From: Paracoccaceae bacterium
GTDB lineage: Bacteria > Pseudomonadota > Alphaproteobacteria > Rhodobacterales > Rhodobacteraceae
Assembly: GCA_002703515.1 (NCBI GenBank)
Contig: NZSE01000044.1
Coordinates: forward strand, 2,538-8,588
Direction: 5' to 3'
Length of the DNA stretch: 6,051 nt
The notes beneath the pieces are model-generated. The model was not told the origin of the DNA and ran no database searches. It saw only the letters and a program-made list of their open reading frames with translations. Below are positions 1-5,749 of this stretch, one piece after another. The stretch's first letter is position 1, and every line of letters starts with the position of its first letter. A program made the translations under genes and the position numbers.

Positions 1-462
1 GTTTTGACAATAGGCTGTTATTTAGAAGACACTGACATGAATAATGGCCCTTTAGCTGTTTTAAAAGGTTCACATAAAAATGACTTATATGATCAGTATG
101 ACAAAAACGGTAATTGGACGGGAATGTTAAGCGATGAAGACGCCGATACTGTTGATATGTCAATGGTGGATTACCTTACTGGAAATGCGGGCTCTATAAC
201 TATACATAACGCAAGAGCACTTCATTTTTCTCCATCTTCTAAATCTAAAAACCCCAGACCACTTTTACTTAATTGTTATACATCTGCGGACGCTAAGGCG
301 TACACACCTCACCCACAACCAACTGTAAATACTTATAAAATTGTGAGGGGTGAGCAAGTAAAATGGGCCCACCACGATCCAAGGCCCTGCCAAATGCCCC
401 CCGACTGGTCAGGAGGGTATACTTCCATTTATGCAGCGCAAGCAGGTGAAGATAAAAATTAA
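1..462 (+). CDS. Phytanoyl-CoA dioxygenase (PhyH)-family Fe(II)/2-oxoglutarate oxygenase, 3' part only
   Basis: The reading frame is open from base 1, so the gene begins upstream and only its last 153 codons are present. A start at the TTG at base 4 is unlikely. The text resembles the C-terminal half of PhyH-type oxygenases: a core strand followed by NNGPLAVLKGSH (the family's NGPL-x-x-x-PGSH segment), then a GSITIHNARALHFS stretch. In that stretch the His encoded at 223-225 fits the distal iron ligand, and the Arg at 256-258 (NPRPLLLNCY) fits the 2-oxoglutarate carboxylate anchor. The proximal HxD iron motif should lie upstream, outside the window. Members hydroxylate varied small molecules using O2 and 2-oxoglutarate in the cytoplasm; the substrate cannot be told from this fragment. 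The stop codon lies within a TTAA shared with the convergent hydrolase gene. Family assignment is good, function is open. Confidence 0.85.
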   Translation, partial: VLTIGCYLEDTDMNNGPLAVLKGSHKNDLYDQYDKNGNWTGMLSDEDADTVDMSMVDYLTGNAGSITIHNARALHFSPSSKSKNPRPLLLNCYTSADAKAYTPHPQPTVNTYKIVRGEQVKWAHHDPRPCQMPPDWSGGYTSIYAAQAGEDKN

Positions 463-1394
463 GTGGGCAGTTCATCCAGAAAGTGTTTAAAAAGGACAAA
501 AGATTTTCGGGTCTCACTCAAATCTGTTTCAAGCTGAAAATCATGCCATAAGTCTTTCCAGACTTTTGTTAAAACTGTAATTTTTTTCTTTTTAAGTCTT
601 TTTAAGAACTGCTCAATTTGAATTGAAAGCATCTCTTTTTCTGCATACTGTATCATAATTGGTGGCGCATTGCGAAAGTCACCAAAAAGTGGCGAAATAA
701 GAGGGTCAATTTTATCTAACTCATTGCAATACAAGTAAGAGAGTGGACCAGACCCAGTTTCCTTGGCCCGTTTTATAAATGGTCCTATTAGCACATCACT
801 TTCACAAAAACTATCTGGATATTCTGATAACTGAGCCGTTGGGTTAACCCAGGGTGAAACACAAAAAATTCCCACAGGCTTTGTAATTTTCTCTTCTCTG
901 ACAGCTAAAAATAATGAAAGCGCTAAATTTCCTCCTGCTGAATCTCCTGCAAGGATAACATGAGATCCTTGAAATTTTTCCAAAATAAACGAGTAAGCCA
1001 GTTTTGCCTGTTCTAACTGGATTGGGTACTTTGACTCCGGGCTTAGTTTATAATCAACAAAAATAATCTCTCTGCCAACAACCTCGGCTAAAAAAGACAC
1101 ATAGTTTCGATAGATTTTAAAATTACCAATAAAGAACCCACCTCCATGAAAAAACAAGATTTTTTTTTCATCAGAAAGCTCATTTGGCTTTACATGATAC
1201 AAGTCCAGTTTATCTATTTTTATTTTTTCAATGGTGTTATTGGTAACACGCGATCTTCGGTAAGACGCAATTGAAACGAGGTTTCGTATTATTTTAATCT
1301 GAAATAGGCTTAGATCCCCAGGTTTTATTAAAGTCACGAGTCTCATAAAAAAAGATATGACTTTTTTCCTTTTTCTGGCCTTAATACTTAACAT
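459..1394 (-). CDS. Alpha/beta hydrolase, hormone-sensitive lipase (HSL)/esterase family
   Basis: This 311-residue protein has the standard length and motifs of the bacterial HSL group (alpha/beta hydrolase fold-3). HGGG at residues 83-86 forms the oxyanion hole. GDSAGG at 150-155 carries the nucleophile Ser152, and His284 (LWHDF) is the catalytic histidine. At the acid position, where many members have Asp in a DPL motif, this protein reads E254-M-L, so Glu254 is the likely acid. The family hydrolyses short-chain esters and lactones; the physiological substrate is unknown. The N-terminus (about 1-25) is very basic and then hydrophobic, but no clear signal peptide is seen, so a cytoplasmic or membrane-associated location is likely. 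The start lies 7 bases after the stop of the transporter gene, so the two are probably co-transcribed. No good Shine-Dalgarno precedes the ATG, and Met17 is a possible alternative start. An A9 run in the coding strand (1168-1160) lies just before HGGG. Confidence 0.92.
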   Translation of the reverse strand: MLSIKARKRKKVISFFMRLVTLIKPGDLSLFQIKIIRNLVSIASYRRSRVTNNTIEKIKIDKLDLYHVKPNELSDEKKILFFHGGGFFIGNFKIYRNYVSFLAEVVGREIIFVDYKLSPESKYPIQLEQAKLAYSFILEKFQGSHVILAGDSAGGNLALSLFLAVREEKITKPVGIFCVSPWVNPTAQLSEYPDSFCESDVLIGPFIKRAKETGSGPLSYLYCNELDKIDPLISPLFGDFRNAPPIMIQYAEKEMLSIQIEQFLKRLKKKKITVLTKVWKDLWHDFQLETDLSETRKSFVLFKHFLDELPT

Positions 1395-1401
1395 GAAATA
1401 T

Positions 1402-2355
1402 TTATCGTCGATGTATAATTTTTCTTGATGATCGTATTGAGCTTACTTGCTTTTCTCTAATTGATACAAATATTCCAGAAAACATTATCAAAGTTATACC
1501 TATGAGAGATAGATTATCCGGAATTTCGTTCCAAATGAAATAGGTCGACATAACTGCTATAATCAAAGCTCCATACTCAAATGGAGCCAAGAAGGATGCT
1601 TCAAAATTTTTGTATGCATAGGAAACAAGAACACCGCCAATTGAAATTGGGAAGGCTATACCAACAAAAATATGTAACAAATCGAAAGTATTTACCGAAA
1701 CCCAAGAGCCAGTCAAAAACGTCAAGGCCTTACTCTGGCCAACATTCACGTCAGCAATGTAAAAACCGCTAGCAAACATAAGGCTTGTTATAAGAAAGCA
1801 CACCTGAATATAAAAACCCATTGTGAGTGGTTTTTCTTGCGCCCCGTATTTCCGAGTTATTATATGAAGAGCTGTGTAAAAAAGAGCTGCAATCAAGGGA
1901 AATAATGAAATTAAATTAAATGAAATTGAACCTGGCTTTATTATGAATAGCATGCCCAAGAATCCAATTAAGCAGGCCAAACTTCTACGTATACCCACTT
2001 TCTCTTCCAAAAAGAATACAGCGAAAACTGTAATCAAAATGGGTGCAATAAAAAATATTGCTGTTGCCTCTGCTAGAGAAAGCTCAGCTATTGATATAAA
2101 AAAGAAAGTATTCGCTCCAACAACTGCTAGTCCCCTGAATATATGAAAACCAGGATTATTCGTATTTAGAAATTTTAAGCCACCGTAAAAAGGTAAAATA
2201 AGAAAAAGTAATATACAGATAGCAAAAGTCGCCCTGAAAAACATAAGCTGATGTAGTGGCATTTCAGTACTAAATAGCTTTACTGATATGTCATTTATTG
2301 AGAAACAAACGGTACCCAAAACAATCGCTAATATTCCTAAATAATTATTATTCAT
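1402..2355 (-). CDS. EamA/DMT-superfamily membrane transporter (10 TM)
   Basis: This 317-residue, very hydrophobic protein has about ten membrane segments, roughly at residues 5-27, 35-57, 70-90, 96-115, 123-140, 147-166, 179-200, 226-249, 256-275 and 281-299. This is the two-repeat EamA layout (5+5 helices). The first repeat ends in the characteristic APILITVFAVFFLEEKVG stretch followed by GFLGMLFIIKPG. The second ends in APFEYGALIIAV, then the WNEIPDNLSLIGITLI segment, giving the same helix-acidic loop-helix pattern. The C-terminal tail (about 300-317) is basic and probably cytoplasmic. DMT/EamA carriers move small metabolites, often amino acids, purines or related compounds, across the inner membrane; the substrate cannot be read from the sequence. 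It heads a minus-strand pair with the esterase-like hydrolase, which suggests import or export linked to hydrolysis of an ester. That link is an inference from position only. Confidence 0.93.
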   Translation of the reverse strand: MNNNYLGILAIVLGTVCFSINDISVKLFSTEMPLHQLMFFRATFAICILLFLILPFYGGLKFLNTNNPGFHIFRGLAVVGANTFFFISIAELSLAEATAIFFIAPILITVFAVFFLEEKVGIRRSLACLIGFLGMLFIIKPGSISFNLISLFPLIAALFYTALHIITRKYGAQEKPLTMGFYIQVCFLITSLMFASGFYIADVNVGQSKALTFLTGSWVSVNTFDLLHIFVGIAFPISIGGVLVSYAYKNFEASFLAPFEYGALIIAVMSTYFIWNEIPDNLSLIGITLIMFSGIFVSIREKQVSSIRSSRKIIHRR

Positions 2356-2442
2356 GCCTAGCTCAAAAAGACTTCAATTAACCTTAGTTTGCTTTAGTAT
2401 TAATTTTAGTAAATTACAAATTTTTTTTGGATAAATTAAAAA
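2356..2442. promoter_or_regulatory. AT-rich divergent intergenic region, probable promoters for both strands
   Basis: These 87 bases separate two divergent genes, so promoters for both are expected here. The best single hexamer is TAAAAT on the minus strand at 2408-2403, a 5/6 match to a sigma-70 -10 box, but no good -35 stands 16-18 bases before it. On the plus strand, TTGCTT (2389-2394) followed by TAAATT (2410-2415) has only a 15-base spacer, and TAGTAT (2395-2400) is an isolated weak -10. A T8 run lies at 2421-2428. No inverted-repeat operator is evident. The SDR start at 2443 has no clear Shine-Dalgarno. The existence of promoters is inferred from gene layout; the exact sites are uncertain. 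Confidence 0.4.
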
Positions 2443-3150
2443 ATGGAAATAAAGAATAAAAAAGCCCTCGTTTTTGGTGGGACTTCTGGGATCGGGCTCG
2501 CGACCTGTGAGCAATTAATAGAAAAAGGTGCTGACGTCATTGCCATCAGTAGAGACCCAAGCAAGGCAAATAGTGTTAAACACAACAGACTAACTTTTGA
2601 AATCTGTGATGTAAGGATTGAAGAGGATGTAAAAAAGGTATTTGAAAAATACGCTCCTTTCGAAATTTTAATAAGTGCTGCCACTGGAGGAAGCAGAGCA
2701 GCAGGTCCTTTTTTGGAAATGGATATACTTGGCTTTAAAAACTCCTTTGATAAATTATGGGGTTACGCCAATGTCGTACGATATGGAACGAACTATTTAA
2801 GTTCTGATGGCACAATAGTATTGGTCAGTGGTGCGCCTGCTAGGCGAATGAAACCAGGACAAATTGCTCTTTCGGCAGTTGGTGGTGCAGTAGAAAATTT
2901 AGTCAGAGGTGTTGCCAATGAAATAGCTCCGAGGAGAATTAACACTGTCTCTCCAGGTTTAATTGATACGCCTATGTTTTCACAAGAAGGTGAGGATAGA
3001 AAAACATTTCTAAACTCAGCTACGGCATCTCACTCAATTAAGCGGGCTGGAAAACCAGAAGAAGTTGCAAAAGGAATTATATTTGCTGTTGAAAACGATT
3101 TTGTTAATGGAACTACTATTGACGTTGACGGTGGTTGGGTAAATTCTTGA
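2443..3150 (+). CDS. SDR-fold oxidoreductase homologue lacking the YxxxK active-site pair
   Basis: This 235-residue protein has the length and order of a classical short-chain dehydrogenase/reductase. The glycine-rich nucleotide loop FGGTSGIG is at 11-18, an acidic D57-V follows the third strand, an SAATG segment at 78-82 stands in place of NNAG, Ser129 is at the usual serine position (LVSG), Asn167 and PG at 171-172 are present, and the C-terminus carries the expected VDGGW. The catalytic YxxxK window aligns with A-L143-S-A-V-G147, so Tyr is replaced by Leu and Lys by Gly. An SDR subgroup lacking typical active-site residues (the Lin1944-like type) is known and of undetermined function. The protein therefore probably still binds NAD(P), but ordinary SDR chemistry is doubtful. 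It is the first gene of the plus-strand series. A 47-base gap to the next gene leaves open whether it belongs to the same transcript. Confidence 0.88.
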   Translation: MEIKNKKALVFGGTSGIGLATCEQLIEKGADVIAISRDPSKANSVKHNRLTFEICDVRIEEDVKKVFEKYAPFEILISAATGGSRAAGPFLEMDILGFKNSFDKLWGYANVVRYGTNYLSSDGTIVLVSGAPARRMKPGQIALSAVGGAVENLVRGVANEIAPRRINTVSPGLIDTPMFSQEGEDRKTFLNSATASHSIKRAGKPEEVAKGIIFAVENDFVNGTTIDVDGGWVNS

Positions 3151-3172
3151 ACAGAAGACTATAAAATGAATT

Positions 3173-3178
3173 TATAAT
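3173..3178 (+). promoter_or_regulatory. Candidate -10 box (TATAAT) upstream of the GFA-family gene
   Basis: A perfect TATAAT lies 19 bases before the ATG at 3198, in the 47-base gap after the SDR gene. The best upstream partner, TTGAAC at 3147-3152, matches TTGACA at four positions but leaves a 20-base spacer, longer than usual. Initiation about seven bases downstream would give a very short leader beginning at the Shine-Dalgarno. In such AT-rich sequence a chance TATAAT is not rare, so this is only a candidate internal promoter for the GFA-to-CoA-binding series. Confidence 0.25.
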
Positions 3179-3185
3179 AAATAAG

Positions 3186-3193
3186 GGTGAGGT
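3186..3193 (+). promoter_or_regulatory. Shine-Dalgarno of the GFA-family gene
   Basis: The bases GGTGAGGT contain GAGGT, a direct complement to part of the 16S 3' end, four bases before the ATG at 3198. It is the clearest ribosome binding site in the window; the neighbouring genes have weak or no recognisable sites. It fixes the start of the 135-residue protein and hints that this gene is an independent translation entry point for the downstream series. Confidence 0.6.
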
Positions 3194-3197
3194 AGAA

Positions 3198-3605
3198 ATG
3201 GAAAAATTCACTGGAAGTTGCTTATGTCGGGCTATAACTTACAAAAGCAACTCGGCTCCTTTAAGGACTTTTAATTGTCATTGTGAAGACTGCAGAAAAT
3301 GCAGTGGCGCCCCTTATCTTACAAATATATTTGTAAAAGAGGTCGATTTAGATATTCAAGGGACCTTAAATAGCTATATACATCAATCGGAGAGTGGTAA
3401 CAAAATCACTAAGAGGTTTTGTGAAAACTGTGGTTGTCAGCTGTTCTCCTTTAATGAGGGCAGGCCTGGATTAGTGAGAATTCATGCAGGAACTGTAAAT
3501 GAATTAGAGGTGGTAAAACCACAAGGAGACGTTTGGATATCAAAGAAGATACCCTCTATAAAACTAGATGAAACTTTAGATAAGTTTCAAGAGAACTTCA
3601 CTTAG
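3198..3605 (+). CDS. GFA-family (glutathione-dependent formaldehyde-activating/CENP-V-like) zinc protein
   Basis: This 135-residue protein matches the compact GFA fold and the family's full length. The zinc-binding cysteines are all present: C8 and C10 (GSCLC), C27, C29 and C32 (CHCEDCRKCSG), and C75, C78 and C80 (FCENCGC). A distal IHAGTVNE segment near 95-102 is also typical. The founding member, Gfa of Paracoccus denitrificans, was described as speeding up formation of S-hydroxymethylglutathione from formaldehyde and glutathione. The family is broad and many members have no shown activity, so a formaldehyde role cannot be taken from family alone. Context supports it here: 21 bases downstream begins a rhodanese gene, followed by an SBP56/methanethiol oxidase homologue whose known reaction releases formaldehyde. 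No signal peptide is seen, so it is probably cytoplasmic. Confidence 0.93.
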   Translation: MEKFTGSCLCRAITYKSNSAPLRTFNCHCEDCRKCSGAPYLTNIFVKEVDLDIQGTLNSYIHQSESGNKITKRFCENCGCQLFSFNEGRPGLVRIHAGTVNELEVVKPQGDVWISKKIPSIKLDETLDKFQENFT

Positions 3606-3626
3606 AACAAAGAAAGAAAAAACACA

Positions 3627-4025
3627 ATGGCACAAAAAATTATAAAACATGTAAAAGATATGGTTGCTGAAGCAAATAGAGAGGTTGAAATCATGCCTGT
3701 TGTGGAGGCCTCAAAATTTTTCGAAAACGAGGAATACGTTTTTGTAGACATAAGAGATCCAAGAGAGATACAAAGAGAGGGAAAAATTCCAAATTCTTTC
3801 TCCTGTCCAAGAGGAATGCTAGAATTTTGGATAGATCCTAATAGTCCATATCATAAAGAAATTTTTAACCAAGATAAAAAATATGTTTTCTATTGTGCTG
3901 CCGCTGGTCGGTCTGCTCTTGCAGCTAAAGCGGCGCAAGATATGGGTCTGAACCCAGTATCGCATCTCGAAGGTGGTTTTGCTGCCTGGAAAAAAACTGG
4001 AAATCCTGTTGAAACGAAAGAATAA
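3627..4025 (+). CDS. Single-domain rhodanese-like sulfurtransferase
   Basis: The product has 132 residues, one rhodanese domain preceded by about 20 charged residues. FVDIRDPREIQREGKIPNS (38-56) is the conserved strand and turn with the Asp-Arg pair. Cys90 opens the active-site loop C-A-A-A-G-R-S (90-96), which has the family's CxxxxR geometry, and LEGGFAAW (114-121) is the C-terminal signature. With an intact cysteine and arginine it should carry a persulfide and pass sulfane sulfur to an acceptor such as a thiol or cyanide. The gene sits 21 bases after the GFA gene and 3 bases before the SBP56 gene. If SBP56 releases sulfide here, the rhodanese is a natural candidate for downstream sulfur handling; that is an inference from position. 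The upstream stretch is A-rich without a clear Shine-Dalgarno. The N-terminus looks cytoplasmic. Confidence 0.94.
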   Translation: MAQKIIKHVKDMVAEANREVEIMPVVEASKFFENEEYVFVDIRDPREIQREGKIPNSFSCPRGMLEFWIDPNSPYHKEIFNQDKKYVFYCAAAGRSALAAKAAQDMGLNPVSHLEGGFAAWKKTGNPVETKE

Positions 4026-4028
4026 GGC

Positions 4029-5384
4029 ATGAATGAAACATGTTGTGGTCCTGGTTACTCGTCCCCTGCTGAAGCTATAAAAGCACCAAGGGAAAAACTT
4101 TTATATACAATTGCAATATATACAGGAACGGGTATTCAAAAACCAGACTATTTGGCCACTATAGATGTTGATCCAAATAGTCCTTCTTATTCAAAAGTTA
4201 TACATAGATTAGAAATGCCAGGTATTGGTGATGAACTTCATCATATGGGATGGAATGCGTGTTCGTCTTGCCATGACGACTCGAGCATGACTCGCAAATA
4301 TCTATTACTTCCAGGAGTCAGGTCGAATAATATCCATATAGTGGATACCGCAACCAATCCGAGAGCGCCTACTCTCTATAAAATTATTAATGGAGCGGAA
4401 ATAAAATCAAAAACAAACTTGAGCGGCCCACATACCGTTCATTGTCTTGGCTCAGAAATAATTATCTCCATGCTGGGTGATGCAAAAGGAGAGGCGCCTG
4501 GTGGATATTTGCATCTGGATAAGGATTTCGAAATCATAGGCAGATGGGAAAACTCTATGGGAGACATACCATTTGGCTATGATTTTTGGTACCAACCAAG
4601 GCACAATGTAATGGTTTCATCTGAATGGGCGGCACCCAACACATTTATGCCAGGCTTTGATTTAGAAGAAGTTGGACACCTAAAGTATGGAAGACAGCTT
4701 CATTTTTGGGATTTTAAGGAACGCAAACCCATTGAAACTATGTATCTGGGTGAAGATGGACTTGTTCCTTTAGAAGTAAAGTTTCATCATAACCCAGATA
4801 GTACTCATGGGTTTTGTGGTGCGGCCCTTAGTGCAAACGTTATACATTGGTGGAAAGATAAAGATGAAAAATGGCAGTGGGAAAAAATTATTGATGTGGA
4901 AAATCAGCCTCATCCAGACTGGCCAATTCCTATTCCAGGTGTGATGTCCGCAATTCTTGTTTCGATGGATGATAAATATTTATATCTCAACAATTGGCTA
5001 CACGGTGATATGAGGCAGTATGATATATCAGACCCTCACAAGCCGAAGCTTACCGGTCAAGTTTGGATGGGAGGTTTGCTTGGCAGAGCTCCAAAGGTTA
5101 ATGGTCTAGAGATTGCAGGTGGACCACAAATGTTTCAGCTGAGCCTAGATGGAAAAAGACTATATGTGACCACGTCTTTATTTTCGACTTGGGACAACCA
5201 ATTTTATCCAAATATAAGGGAAAAGGGTGGTGTAATGATAATGATAGACTGTGACCCGGTAAACGGTGGAATGAAAATTAACCCTGATTTTATGGTAAAT
5301 TTTGGGGAAGAACCAAATGGTCCAAGTCGCTGTCATGAAAGTAGATATCCTGGAGGCGATTGCACTAGTGATATTTGGCTGTGA
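4029..5384 (+). CDS. Selenium-binding protein 1 (SBP56) family; probable methanethiol oxidase
   Basis: This 451-residue protein is a full-length SBP56 homologue, recognisable end to end: CGPGYSSPAEA near the N-terminus, PDYLATIDVDP (39-49), DELHHMGWNACSSC (68-81), LGYDFWYQPRHNVM-type text around 182-195, SEWAAPN (198-204), NWLHGDMRQYDISDP (322-336), AGGPQMFQLSLDGKRLYVTTSL (363-384) and the terminal PGGDCTSDIW. Characterised members oxidise methanethiol with O2 to formaldehyde, H2S and H2O2 and need copper. C78 and C81 (CSSC) include the position matching human selenium-binding Cys57, and the His-rich sites (71-72, 138, 192, 253-254, 325) are kept. Compared with human SBP1, a loop before AGGPQM (about 350-362) is shorter. 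No signal peptide is present, unlike periplasmic bacterial MtoX, so it should be cytoplasmic. It starts 3 bases after the rhodanese stop and overlaps the ferredoxin by four bases. Family assignment is very firm; the substrate is inferred. Confidence 0.96.
   Translation: MNETCCGPGYSSPAEAIKAPREKLLYTIAIYTGTGIQKPDYLATIDVDPNSPSYSKVIHRLEMPGIGDELHHMGWNACSSCHDDSSMTRKYLLLPGVRSNNIHIVDTATNPRAPTLYKIINGAEIKSKTNLSGPHTVHCLGSEIIISMLGDAKGEAPGGYLHLDKDFEIIGRWENSMGDIPFGYDFWYQPRHNVMVSSEWAAPNTFMPGFDLEEVGHLKYGRQLHFWDFKERKPIETMYLGEDGLVPLEVKFHHNPDSTHGFCGAALSANVIHWWKDKDEKWQWEKIIDVENQPHPDWPIPIPGVMSAILVSMDDKYLYLNNWLHGDMRQYDISDPHKPKLTGQVWMGGLLGRAPKVNGLEIAGGPQMFQLSLDGKRLYVTTSLFSTWDNQFYPNIREKGGVMIMIDCDPVNGGMKINPDFMVNFGEEPNGPSRCHESRYPGGDCTSDIWL
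5381..5384 (+). other. GTGA stop/start overlap coupling SBP56 and ferredoxin
   Basis: The TGA stop of the SBP56 gene (5382-5384) and the GTG start of the ferredoxin gene (5381-5383) share four bases. Such an arrangement usually means that the terminating ribosome restarts on the next gene, tying the amounts of the two proteins together. It also decides the ferredoxin start over the TTG six bases upstream. Confidence 0.7.
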
Positions 5385-5749
5385 AAACATTTCAGGTCAA
5401 CATATCAAATAGAGGAAATGTATCCTATCAAGTTGAGCATAAACGGCCTTTGCTCGATAGCTTAAGGGAACAGGGAGTTGATCTTCCCTATGGTTGTAGG
5501 TATGGAGGTTGTATTTCATGTGCTGCTAAACTTATTGATGGAGAAGTTGACCAAAAAAGGCAGGTGGCACTTAATAATAGACAGATAAACGATGGATACA
5601 TTATACTTTGTGTAGCAAGACCTAAGTCGAACCTTATTCTCGAAATTGGTGTTGAGAGTCATGACAAGCTTTACAGAAATCCATTTTTAGATCCGTTGAA
5701 GCCACATGAATTAAAGGATGCTATTGCAACAAAAGAAAGTGAAAAGTAA
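5381..5749 (+). CDS. Plant-type 2Fe-2S ferredoxin
   Basis: From a GTG start the product has 122 residues. The cluster ligands are C39, C44, C47 and C77, in the CX4CX2C...C order of plant-type ferredoxins (PYGCRYGGCISC, then ILCVARP). The protein is about 25 residues longer than a minimal ferredoxin because of a C-terminal tail (about 98-122). An in-frame stop at 5369-5371 limits the start to TTG 5375 or GTG 5381. I chose GTG because GTGA (5381-5384) joins it to the SBP56 stop codon in the classic coupled overlap. The only GGAGG nearby (5352-5356) is too far from either start. It should be a soluble one-electron carrier. Its partner is unknown: no reductase or ferredoxin-dependent oxygenase is seen in the window apart from possible roles with the adjacent SBP56. 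It ends in a TAATG overlap with the next gene. Confidence 0.93.
   Translation: MKTFQVNISNRGNVSYQVEHKRPLLDSLREQGVDLPYGCRYGGCISCAAKLIDGEVDQKRQVALNNRQINDGYIILCVARPKSNLILEIGVESHDKLYRNPFLDPLKPHELKDAIATKESEK

Noticed and set aside
2421..2428. T8 run before the SDR gene as a rho-independent terminator.
   Set aside because: No GC-rich hairpin precedes it, and it lies in a divergent promoter gap where no gene ends.
2436..2684. Open minus-strand frame of 82 codons over the start of the SDR gene.
   Set aside because: It lies antisense to a well-supported coding region and shows no recognisable domain; the same holds for the other short opposite-strand frames at 293-517, 1581-1772, 1943-2146 and 5178-5390.
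3627..4025. Rhodanese next to a selenium-binding protein as a selenium pathway such as tRNA 2-selenouridine synthase.
   Set aside because: The protein is a single 132-residue rhodanese domain without the P-loop domain of MnmH/SelU, and no selD-like gene is in the window. The selenium-binding name does not imply selenium metabolism.
4260..4274. CSSCH (residues 78-82 of the SBP56 protein) looks like a CxxCH heme c attachment motif.
   Set aside because: The CSSC is a conserved SBP56 family feature, plant homologues also have His next, and the protein has no signal peptide for periplasmic heme attachment.
5375..5380. TTG at 5375 as the start of the ferredoxin.
   Set aside because: The GTG at 5381 forms a four-base overlap with the upstream stop and is the better fit; the two extra residues add nothing conserved, and no ribosome site favours the TTG.
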